Shown in pieces: positions 1 to 9,800 of a stretch of DNA of 64,000 bases (positions are counted from its first letter, which is position 1; each line of letters starts with the position of its first letter). Under the pieces are notes generated by a model. The model saw only the letters and a list, made by a program, of their open reading frames with translations. It did no database searches and was not told the DNA's origin. The stretch spans positions 93,603,169-93,667,168 of the forward strand of contig CM041292.1 of NCBI GenBank assembly GCA_023052935.1, given 5' to 3'. The stretch is from Piezodorus guildinii (Eukaryota; Arthropoda; Insecta; Hemiptera; Pentatomidae). Position numbers and translations under genes: made by a program.

Positions 1-55
1 TTCGATCACAATACCTTTCCTTGCTATATACTTCATAGAGTATTTTTACTTTCAG
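1..55 (+). repeat. Family A repeat, 3' hairpin end remnant
   Basis: This matches the terminal part of the abundant family A repeat, for example 18,900-18,955: a cgatcacaatac start, a ctttccttgctatata arm and a partial return arm ending in actttcag. Only the last ~55 bases are in the window, so the rest lies to the left. The match is degenerate. Confidence 0.45.
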
Positions 56-134
56 GGGAGGCGGGTTTGCGTGCGTTGCTTTAAACGCGCATTGCCTAGC
101 TACCACAGATGACCATTAACTTGAAACAAAAGAA

Positions 135-262
135 TTACAAGTTCGCGTCTCGGAACCGCGGGAATTTTTATCTCCGGATTTATCCCTCGCCCTCACTCCC
201 TGGCCCGAGAAACCTTTGTATAGCCTTCAAATACGAGGTAGGAGTGATCAAAAAATAAAATT
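135..262 (+). repeat. Repeat family C, copy 1 (SINE-like)
   Basis: This ~128-bp segment shares gttcgcgtctcgg, the ccctc...ctggcccgaaaa block, the gtatagcc block and an A-rich tail with a second copy at 54,806-54,930 in the same orientation. The gttcgcgtctc core resembles a degenerate pol III B box and the copies end in aaaaaataaaa. A tRNA-derived SINE 3' half is possible, but no A box is evident. Confidence 0.55.
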
Positions 263-399
263 AGAAATATTTTTACATCATATAGGCATCTGAAAGGAAA
301 TATCACTGTTTTTACAAAAAATAAGTTTCCTTAAATAAATTATTTATATTTAAATGAACAATAATGTATATTAATTGAGAAGCGAAAGCCATTATACGG

Positions 400-2165
400 T
401 CGCCGAGACTGAATCAGTGCAGACATGAGATCAAAGGGCCTTTGTAAAATGTTTCCTTAATAATTCCATCGGTGTCCCCCAAGGCTGGGTAATAAGCCCA
501 ATGCTCTTGGGGGTCTCAATTATGTGCATAAGTAACACAGTCCGGGCCTCCCCTCCTTTTATTATATCTATCAATGTTTCCAGTCGCCAGTTTTACGATG
601 TTCGTTTGGCCCCCGATGGCGCCCCCTTCGTTGATACTCAGCTTGATAAGTCTCTACGAATGACCAACCCGTGCATTTAGAATATTTCCAACATAGAGGA
701 TATCATTTAACCCAGGGGCTAAAGCTCCCTCAAAACAGCCTTTTTAGTTAGAAAAAGATATACCAAACTTTGAAAAATACATTTGTAAAAGCAGCAACAA
801 ACTAGATTATAATCATATCATAAAACGGCTAGAGAGTTTTACAGAATTTTACTTTACATTTTCTATTTTTATTTATAGAAAAGTAAAAATTAATCTCGCT
901 GTTAGACCTTACACATGTTTTATTTTTCCTCGAATAGTCTAACACAACTACGCATAGGCTCCAGCCTCCTAATAATCATTCAAGCTACATCTTCCGTAAT
1001 ATGATTCAAATCTTTAGTGACAAACAGAATTTAAAAAATAAATACTCAGAACTGTGTGGACTAATTTAATGGAGTATGGATAGTTGAACAACTGCAATGT
1101 TCAAGATTTTAAGTTCTCAAGACATCAAAAACTAAACAACATTGATCAAGTTGTAGTCTTGGCGAATGATCAACTCGTACACTTTCGAATACTTCACTGC
1201 GTATTATTAAACCCCGAGATTAAAGTTCCTAAAAACATCCTATTTATATAGAAAAATATATAGAGAACTATGGAAAATACAAATAGAAGAGAATCTACTA
1301 AACTAAATTACAAATCACACCAAACAACGAAGAGACCTTGCTGCGAAATTTACTTTAATTATCAATTTTCATTTCTGGGCAAATATAAATTAATTCAGCT
1401 AGATTGCGTGAAATGTAACACTTCCATAGTTTCCCACTTATTTATTACATTCCGCAAAAATCAGCAATCAGCAATCCTGGGTATTACCATTGAACAAACC
1501 CTTTCCTGGAAACCCCATATTGCCCAAATCTCTTGAAGATCAATAAGTACCCTAAATATTTTCCGTCATCATTCTTCCACTACCCACCCGATAAGGTCCT
1601 TGTTTCCTCACTTATTTTCCTCCACTTTGACTACTGCTGCTTTGTATATCGACAGTGCTTGAGGACAGGCAAAAGCGAATTATGAACATTTTTTTTAAGA
1701 TTTGTTCTGAGACGGTGGCCTCGATATGAGACGGTGACCTCGAGATCTGCTTACCAAATAAACACTGAAGTGCTACCACTGGGTAGATTCTTCTCAAGAC
1801 TTTTTCAAGCCAATGTTCTGTAAATAGCTCATTTACTATATTTACTATGTACAGTTTAAATATCAATAAAAGAATTTTTAAAAAAAAATTTCATGTGAAT
1901 CATAATCGGGACGGAAAATTAAGCTATAAATCCTAATGCGGAGATAATATTTCCTAGGATCATACCTTTACCAAACCACCACCCAGCTCCCTCCTTATAT
2001 CCACAGTCTTCTGCAATTTAAATCGTCAGTCCACTCTCTTGATAGAAGGTCTTGTCATTCTGACCATTACATTCCTACCCATAGAGCAATTATTTTCGGT
2101 CATTCATTTCTTTTCTGCTCTACTAGTCTCTGGAATTCTACATATTGCTATGTTTTTGACCGGCT
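400..2165 (+). mobile_element. Degenerate jockey-like LINE
   Basis: Frame-broken translations give reverse-transcriptase pieces. Around 465-540 there is a VPQGxVISP-like motif. At 1,440-1,640 comes the LGITIEQTLSWKPHI block that follows the YADD region in jockey/CR1-type RTs, then a QIS-RSIST segment shared with the copy at 44.19 kb. At 1,950-2,165 the C-terminal LYQT...PYI..LLQFK..VHS segment is shared with 44.46 kb. Many stops and frame changes show it is long dead. Two overlapping fragments could be joined here, because there is an A-run at 1,879-1,888 before the last block. Confidence 0.65.
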
Positions 2166-2506
2166 GATTTTCTAAGGCAGCAGTACATTCAAAAACTAGC
2201 TTACTTGATATATTTAATCCATATATAAACTATATTTAATGATACCATTGGATCTCCTTTCCAAAGGTACCGTGTTTACCAATCCAATAGGTGGAATGCA
2301 GGGTAAGATTAAAGTAAACAAGATTCAATTAATACATTATTATAATTATTGACTTACACATATCCATTATATTAATACATTGCTTAGAACTTTGATTGAG
2401 AATACTGAGGGATATTTTCATTACTGCCTTTACCATACAATATTACAAACAGAAATACCTTTAGATCACTAAGTCGGCTGGCTATGGTGGAATCAGTTCT
2501 TGGCTC
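2166..2506. other. AT-rich spacer
   Basis: No coding signal, tandem structure or match to the other repeats of the window was seen. Confidence 0.4.
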
Positions 2507-2800
2507 TTAGATCTCCAGCTGCTCTCTCAGACCCCCAGATGGACCCCGCTTCTTCTTCAGGATGGAACTCGACTTCTCATGGCTAGAATGAGACTGCCCT
2601 TCCGAATCTTCTCTCTCATCTTCGACACCTCGGGTGGGCTGACATGGGGAGTATCCCGGTTGTCGGTACAGCCCTTGTGATAATATTTTTATCTTTTGGC
2701 AACCCTTAATATTCTTGTCGGCGACCGCTGAGGGAAACTCCTTGGGGTCTCTGGTATTAGAGACCGATGGGAAAAATGGGGGGTAAACGCCTTATGAACT
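2507..2800 (-). other. Unrecognised open frame, no start codon
   Basis: The minus strand is open for about 95 codons before a TAA at 2,507-2,509, in a GC-richer patch. It lacks an ATG, so it would be an exon or an internal part of a longer protein. The predicted peptide is hydrophilic, with an acidic EDEREDSEGQS stretch followed by SILKKKRGPSGGLREQLEI just before the stop. I do not recognise the family. It could be the C-terminus of a LINE ORF1 or of an unknown gene, or chance openness in a GC-rich patch. Confidence 0.25.
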
Positions 2801-3199
2801 TTCGCCGACAAAGGCCTATTAATGTTTATTTAACATAATAATTAACCAATTATGAATCTACACCCCTTAGTATCCTCGATACATTACAATATATATTAAA
2901 ATCGGGCATATCCTTCGAAATAGTAAAATTATTCCTTTTCGTGCGTACCCCACCCTTGTGCTATTTTGGAGCGATTCTTGCTTCGAGAAAAGAGTTGCTA
3001 TATTAAAAAGTGTCCTTTTTTGGCGTGTTGATCCTAGTTACCAGTGAAATATTTCGATTGGTATCCTTTTAAAAGGAGAATCGAGCCAAAAACGATGGTT
3101 CTCTTCCATTTTGAATCGGATCCTAATTATAATATATGCCAATTGTTAAAAATCCTTTAAACGAAATTGGTGACTTATATAGTTCTACTTTAATGTTTC
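2801..3199. other. AT-rich spacer
   Basis: Nothing recognisable was found beyond AT-rich sequence. Confidence 0.4.
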
Positions 3200-3655
3200 A
3201 CAGTATTCTATCAATATTAACAATATGATGTGGTGTTTTTTTTTCGAATCTACAAAATTAAAAGTACTTCAAGAGAAGAAAATTTCAAATATCGGCATAT
3301 GAGCCCTGTCAGACTATTTCAATCAGAACGAAACCTAAATGCTACTAAAGCACATACAATTTTACAACGATACATCGAGTTTAGTAAAAATCGATGGAAC
3401 AGTTTTAAAGAAAATCGTAAAAAAGTGCGATGTGCACTGTAGAAAATAGCGCTTCTGGTGTAACCTCAAGTATATAAGCTCCTAAAATACGAAATTTCAG
3501 TTTTATACAACTTATACATTTCGAGCTTGATTTATCATACACACATACAGACTTTTTGAAAGGCTAAAACGGTAAAAACTCAAATTTTCTCGATCGGAAT
3601 ACTTTCCCTTATTATATATTTCATTTATATAATGATCCTATAGTATATATGATAT
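3200..3655 (+). repeat. Family A repeat, partial copy (3' half)
   Basis: It aligns with 18,480-18,955 through shared blocks: the aatatcggca...gccctgtc segment, the aaagc..a.acaattttac.acgatac segment, the aaaatcgta..aaggtgc segment and the ctttcccttattatatattt hairpin arm at the end. It has diverged considerably and lost much of the 5' half. Confidence 0.7.
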
Positions 3656-3972
3656 ATGATAATGATATATATATATAATCATCCAACCTAGGAAATTTTA
3701 CAGGAAGAGCGAAAATCTCTTATTACTATATTATTAAACTAGCTAATTTTATTTGTTTTTAATTAAAATCTAGTGTAGTTTTTTACTATATTAATAACAC
3801 AATATCAAAGTTATGAAATGAAATGTGGTTTAAAGGAAGTGAGTGTTCATTAAATAAAATCAAAAAGAAGATTTAAATAACACTAAATAAGTATAAATAT
3901 ACGTCAAAAAATCAATTTCGTAAAAAATATCCTTTAGTACGTTTTGAAAATCAACGCCTCAATCGGTGATAT
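3656..3972. other. AT-rich flank of the gypsy insertion
   Basis: AT-rich sequence with short (AT)n tracts. The last four bases, ATAT at 3,969-3,972, are the left copy of the gypsy target duplication. Confidence 0.6.
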
Positions 3973-4515
3973 TGTTACAGGCTACGGGGTGTGCGAAATG
4001 AACTACTCCAGTTTACAAATTACAAATGTTTATTAAATACAGAAAACACAAATACAAAGGGATTACTAACCACTATATTAACAATAATAATGGAATCACT
4101 AGCTTAACTACTAAATAGTATACATATAAAATGAGGTATTCCTAACGAATAAACTACTTACAATCTGCTAGACTTATTCTAAGACTTACAACTATAAATT
4201 ATATATAAACTACAGTCTTCTAATTTTCCACCGACCGATTATCACAATATTGACACACAGTTTCACTACACTGTCACACTGTCACGAGTTGTTCACTGTC
4301 ACTGTTCACTGATACATTCACTTGAGCAAGATCAAGACTGACTCCCCCAGGCTCAGGGGACCGCTATTTGTACCACCGCCGAATCTTCTAGACCCGGGCG
4401 CAGGTAAGGCGGTGGGCCTTTCCAGGCACTTCGAGGACTGTCAAGGTCCAGAAGTCTCTAGCCTCATCTAGGCCCCTCCAGGCGTGGTCCACCCGTCATT
4501 GTCTTGACCGTAGCA
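3973..4515 (-). repeat. 3' LTR of the gypsy element
   Basis: 543 bp, read on the minus strand as TGCTACGG...GTAACA. It matches the LTR at 10,012-10,554 except at two positions: an a/g near 3,980 and an a/c in gactgtcaaggtcc versus gactgtccaggtcc. The minus strand carries an AATAAA near 4,027-4,032 close to its 3' edge, a possible polyadenylation signal. The macro-domain frame ends inside this LTR at 4,496. Confidence 0.97.
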
Positions 4516-5034
4516 CTACCCCCTCCTTAGACGTGCTCTGCCCCAGAGCACAGATTGCAGAAGCTGAGCGATGCTGATCTTCCTCCGATGTAGGTGTTTT
4601 GTCTTTCCAGGGGTTGAACGTGCATACCATTACGATGACTCCAGAGTTGGCGAACGTCTCTTCTACAATGTTCCTGACAATCCTCCACTCCAGGCCATCG
4701 TATCCACAACCCAACTTCGGGATGGCGAGCTTGGTGACACGCAGTTCCAGAAGCTTTCTCCGCAGGTCGCCAAGACTCCGGCGCAGTGTGTCGTATGTCG
4801 GCTTCTGCTCTGATGAACTCTTGGTAACCAAGTAAAACAGGTGCCGGCCTTCATGCTCTTGATGGAGAGTCTTCCCAACTCTTGGTCCCTGGCGTTCCAG
4901 CTCTTCAATTCCAGCGAACTTCTTCCTGAAGACCGTCGCGATCCCCGGGAATCCCTCAGATGTTCGGCGACACAATGTGCTAGAGCATAGTCTACCGGTA
5001 ACGAGAATATGTCTCTGTAAACTGCCTGCGTTAC
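4496..5034 (-). pseudogene. Macro domain (TARG1/OARD1-type ADP-ribosyl-acylglycosidase) at the Pol C-terminus
   Basis: Joined directly to the integrase, about 140 residues (5,034 to ~4,613) match the OARD1/TARG1 macro domain. The integrase frame supplies the first strand and the YALAHCVAEHLR segment. After a one-base frame loss at ~4,945 the next frame gives ATVFRKKFAGIEEL, FYLVTKSSSEQKPTYDTL, LAIPKLGCGYDGLEW and a C-terminal strand. In human TARG1 the catalytic residues are K84 (ITKK) and D125 (GCGLD). The equivalents here are the K of LVTK (~4,822) and the D of GCGYD (~4,699), both conserved. The family removes ADP-ribose from acidic side chains and deacetylates O-acetyl-ADP-ribose. About 38 unrelated residues follow, and the frame reads through the polypurine tract to a TGA at 4,496-4,498 inside the LTR. 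Confidence 0.88.
4516..4530 (-). other. Polypurine tract
   Basis: The minus strand reads TAAGGAGGGGGTAG directly before the TG of the 3' LTR, where the plus-strand primer of an LTR element is expected. The macro-domain reading frame runs through it. Confidence 0.8.
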
Positions 5035-6057
5035 CCTACGGGAGTCTGGCGCCTTAGGATGGGGAGTTAGGTCCTTGTCGGTGAGGTTCCTCACTTGCTG
5101 TTCCTCTGTAGGGCCATGGTTTCCCTTGTATGGAGCCAATCGGTTGAAATGGACTACCTTGGGTTTTCCTTTGGGCTGCTTCCTGATCCTATAGATGACA
5201 TCATTGATCCTCTTGATGACCTCATACGGTCCGTCCCAGGAGTTTTGAAGTTTCGGTGAGTAGCCTTGCCTTCTTCGAGGATCGTGTAGCCAGACCAAGT
5301 CTCCAGGTTGGAAGCCACCTTTCTCTGCCTTGATGTCGTAACGCTCCTTCATTCTGTCACTTGCTCCCTGGATGTTTGTGCGAACCTTCTCGTGAGTAGT
5401 GTTCATTCGCTTCCGTAGGTTCGTGACGTAGTCTTCTCCGGCGACCTCCTCATCAGGCTTGAAACCGAATTTCAGATCGCAAGGCAAGCGTAGTTCTCTG
5501 CCGAACACGACATTGGCGGGGGTCTGCCCTGTCGTTTCATTAACTGAACTACGATAGGCTAGCAGGAACAGATGAAGATATTGGTCCCAGTCTCGCTGAT
5601 GGTCAGAAACTACCTTGGCCAAATATCGACCCATCGTCCTGTTCATGCGCTCTACCATGCCATCGGACTGAGGGTGAAGAGGCGTCGTTCTGGTCTTCCG
5701 TATTCCTAGAGCCTCGCACATCCTGGTGAAGACTGCCGACTCAAAGTTTCTTCCTTGGTCAGCATGAAGTTCCATGGGCACCCCAAACCGACTGACGAGC
5801 TGCTTCACGAGAACATCTGCAACCGTGGCGGCCTCCTGATTCGGAAGGTCGTAAGCTTCCACCCACTTTGAAAAATAATCCATGGCCACGAGAATATATC
5901 GGTTGCCATTATCTGTCACAGGAAAAGGGCCAGCGATGTCTACCGCTATTCTCTCGAATGGTGCTCCAACGTTGTATTTCTTCATAGGTGCCTTCTTTTT
6001 CCTTATCGGTCCATTAGAGGCGGCACAAGTTGCACACCGCCGGCACCAATCTAACAC
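4945..6057 (-). pseudogene. Pol part 3: integrase core and GPY/F module (frame-shifted)
   Basis: The frame starts at the zinc-finger cysteines (CRRCATC, residues 5-11). The catalytic DDE triad is at D40 (VDIAGPFP), D100 (HADQG) and E136 (GMVERMNR), with 35 residues between the last two as in retroviral integrases. The GPY/F module (WDGPYEVIKRINDVIYRI) is at ~274-291. After VVHFNRLAPYKG the usual gypsy C-terminus would be short or a chromodomain. Here the frame instead runs into a macro domain from about residue 340. It loses the correct frame at ~4,945 and then reads a nonsense tail as far as 4,663. Confidence 0.9.
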
Positions 6058-6881
6058 ATCGTCCTTGAGGTTTGCCAGTAAAAGCGTTCCCGAACCTTTT
6101 CTAATGTCCGGTGAACTCCAAGGTGGCCACCAGATGCTCCATCATGTAGTTCCCTCAGTACTTCGGGCACTTTAATCTTTGGTACGATGAGCTGTAGTCT
6201 CCGCTGATCTCCCTCTGTGTTCTCCAATGCTCGTTTCAGCAGACCTTTGTCCAGTAGAATGGAGTCCCATTGAGCCCAATAGGTTTTTATATTTTTCGAC
6301 ATTGGAGCAACATCCTGCCAGCTTGGTCTCCTTTGGCCTGATAGCTTCCATTTCCTTATTTGTTTCAAGTCCGGGTCCTCGTCCTGTTCCTTTGCCAGTT
6401 GTGTGTCCTGCCAACCGTCGGTAACGACCGTAGTCCGCAACACTGTTGCTTGCTTTTCTTCTTGTCGAGAACAATGCTTGCATTCTCCGTCACAGGGTCT
6501 CCTTGAGAGCGCATCTGCATTCCGGTGACTCGTTCCAGAACGATGAGCAGATTCGAAGTCATATTCCTGAAGGCGCTCGATCCACCGTGCAACTTGTCCC
6601 TCCGGTGACTTGAATCGCAGCAGCCACATTAGAGCTGCGTGGTCCGTTCTCAGTAGAAATCTTCTTCCATACAGGTATTTATGAAAGTGCTCTATGGACT
6701 TAACCACTGCCAGAAGCTCTTTCCTTGTGACACAGTAGTTGCGTTCTGGAGCTGAAAGTGCTTTGCTGAAGTACCCAATAACCTTTTCTTCCCCGTCTTG
6801 GAGTTGGGAAAGGACGCTTCCAATAGCAGTGTTGCTGGCATCTGTGTCAAGAATGAACTTGCCCTCGGGACGTGGATAGCT
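6051..6881 (-). pseudogene. Pol part 2: RNase H and integrase zinc-binding N-terminus (frame-shifted)
   Basis: This is the continuation of pol in another frame. From ~6,881 it reads YPRPEGKFILDTDAS (first RNase H aspartate), then RTDHAALMWLL at 6,650-6,620, NADALSRR at the end of the RNase H-like fold, and the HHCC histidines in GGHLGVHRTLEKVRERFYW. An ATG at 6,707 opens the longest methionine-started frame but is internal. The frame fails at ~6,075 between the zinc-binding histidines and cysteines. The shift at ~6,885 corresponds to a net gain of one or loss of two bases, and that at ~6,075 to a net loss of one. Confidence 0.88.
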
Positions 6882-9800
6882 TAGAATTACTTAATTTCTT
6901 CTTTAACTCCTCAAATGAAGCCTGACACTCGCGATCCCAAAGGAAAGTCCGTTTTTCCTCAGTGAGCCTGGTAAGAGGTTTTGCGATGTTGGCGAATCCT
7001 TTCACGTACCTCCTGTAGTAGGTGCAGAGCCCGAGGAAACTTCTCACTTGGTGCTTATCTCGAGGTGCTGGCCAATTGGTGATCGCTGTAATCTTCTCTG
7101 GGTCGACAGCAACTCCGTTGTCTGATACAACATGCCCCAGGTAGTTGACTTGCCTTCGGAAGAGATTGCACTTCTTCGGGTTCAGTTTTAGATTAGCTGC
7201 ACGCAGCCGTTCGAAGACCCGCTCCAGATTCTCCAGATGGTGAGTGAAGGATTTTCCCAGTACAATGATGTCGTCCAAGTAAACCAGGCATATCTCCCAA
7301 GAAAGGCCTCTTAAGACGCTTTCCATCAGCCTCTCGAACGTTGCAGGTGCATTGCAAAGCCCGAATGGCATTACCGTAAATTGCCAGAGGCCAGTGCCGA
7401 TTGAAAATGCCGTCTTCTCCTTATCTTCCGGTGCCAATCCAACCTGCCAATATCCACTGCGGAGATCCAAGGTAGAAAATAGTTTGCAACCCTCTAGTGT
7501 GTCCAGCGTGTCGTCAATCCTTGGGAGTGGGTAACTGTCCTTCTTCGTGGCGTTGTTCAAAATACGGTAATCTACGCAGAATCTTGTCGTCCCATCTTTC
7601 TTTTTCACCAGTACGACAGGAGACATCCATGGGCTACTCGAGGGCTCGATGACACCATCATTCGCCATATCCTTAATAATCTCCTCGGCATCCTTTCGTT
7701 TAGCTAGCGGCAGCCTCCTCGGGATCTGTCGGATGGGCTTTGTATCCCCGGTGTCAATTTTGTGCTGGACGATGTTCGTTCTACCCCGTGGTCCTGAGCT
7801 GATCTTGAAAATGTCCTGCCATCGGGTAATCAATCTCTTCACGATTTCGCTCTGTTCAGGCGAAAGTTCTCTGCATGATTCCTCCACGAATCCTTTTAAT
7901 TCTTCGGGTAGTCCTCGTTGCTCGGTGGGGTTGCGTTGTAGCTGTCGGACTACTGAGGTAGCGGCCGTACATTCTCCGACTGGTGTTCCTCTCTTTAGTG
8001 TCACCGGGAAGCTGTTCAGGTTCATCAGTCGGATTGGGGTGGTATGTCCGACCTTGATGAGAGACCTTGCAACCAGAACACCGCGTCCGACTTCCTGCTC
8101 CTCGTGCTTCCCAGGTTCAAGTAGAAGACATTGACCCTCCGGTAGTCGTCCATTGATCGTCCCATGCGTCAGAATTTGACTCCGTGCAGGTAAAGTGGTG
8201 TCTTCTAGTAGGAGTACTCGTGCATAGAGGTCCTTTCCCTGCCGAAGGATGACCTCTTCGTCTCCCAGCGTCATCACACCTCTCGACATGTCCAGCTTGA
8301 TCCCGTATTTGATCATCAAGTCCATGCCGAAGATGACTTCCTCGTCTATTTCCGCCACGAGAACGCGGTGCTCTAGACGTTGGCCCCCGATGAAGAAAGT
8401 GGCAACTGTCTCCCCGTAGACCTCGGCTGGCTGTCCTGTGGCTGTCCGTAACGCCCAAGTGGTAGGTGATATCTTCTTAGCGTTAACTGCCTTCGGGTTC
8501 AGTATTGTCATGGTTGCGCCGGTATCCAGCAGAAAACTCCGCAGCTGCCCGTTCACCATTCCATCCACATAAAAACTATTTGTCTTGCTCCCTATTGTCG
8601 CGATTCTCACGGCGACCCTGGGGCCTTCGATGCTACGGGTTGACAGTTGCCCCTTCCCATCAACCCTCCTTAGTTTTCCTGTGGCTTTTTCCGGCTTCCT
8701 GGTAGGACACTTGCTTCTGGGGTGTCCAAGTTGACCGCAGCTCCAACAGCGTATCTCATTTTTGCGTGTCCTGAGGGCTTCCAAAACCTTTGTTACTATG
8801 CCCTCGATGGTGGAGGCCGCGTTATGCTCCGCTTCTGCCGCTCGAACTCGTGCATGTCCACGGACTGACTGCCTGACAGCCTCGAATTCCATGGCCTGCG
8901 ACAATGCATCGCCCAAAGTCTTAGGGCGTGCGAGTTTCACTGCCTGTTGGGTTTCCGGGTCTCGAAGTCCATCCAGGAATTTGTCGATAGCCAAGCTCTC
9001 GTAGACGTCGTCGGTGACTGTTGGGTAGGCATTCCTCACTAGCCGGGCAATATCTGCTTCAAATTCCTGCAGCGTCTCGTTGGTCTTCTGGACCCTGTTC
9101 TTTAACTGGGAACGGTATAGTTGGTCCATGTGGCGATGGCCGAAACGCATCTCCAGTCTTCTCATCAGCTCACCGTAGTTGCACCGCTCCGACATGGGCA
9201 TCCCCTGTAGCACTCCTAAGGCGTCTCCACGCAAGGCTAGGCACAACGCTGATGCTTGCGTCTCCTTTGACCACCCGTGGATCGAAGCCGCTGTCTCGAA
9301 GAGAGTCATGTAGTCCTCCCACGGCGTCTTCCCGTCGAACAATGGGATGGTGTTGTGTGTTGGTGGCATCCCAGCATTGGCGGAGGGAATGGTGTTGTGA
9401 GGGCTTCTCTCAGAGGGTTGGTCGGTGTCGATTGTCGGTGGGTTGCTCATACGTTGTTCTAGAGCTTCTATTCTTACCCTAAGTTCATTTTCTACTGAAT
9501 CGACTTTTTCTCCTAATCTAGATTCTACATCAGCTAACTTATTATCTACACTTTCCATTAACTTAGTTTCTAAATTACCTAACTTAGCCTCCAATGTATT
9601 TTTAACAGTACTTAATTCATTACCTAACTTCTTTTCTACATTACCTAACTCATTTTTAACAGTACTTAATTCATTACCTAACTTCTTCTCTACATTACCT
9701 AACTCATTTTTAACAGTACCTAATTCAGTTTTAAAAGTTGCAGACAACTTACTGAAATCATTTTCAAACGTAATCTTGTCTGGATTTTCCCCTGAATCAA

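Noticed and set aside
4571..4835. Plus-strand frames of 78-80 codons over the macro domain
   Set aside because: Antisense shadows; the minus strand carries conserved catalytic motifs.
6847..6900. Programmed frameshift between RT and RNase H
   Set aside because: No slippery heptamer or stem is evident, such shifts normally lie between gag and pol, and two further breaks exist; damage or sequencing error is simpler.
7649..8134. 161-codon plus-strand open frame across the gypsy pol
   Set aside because: It is antisense to the protease-RT frame, whose domains are clear on the minus strand.
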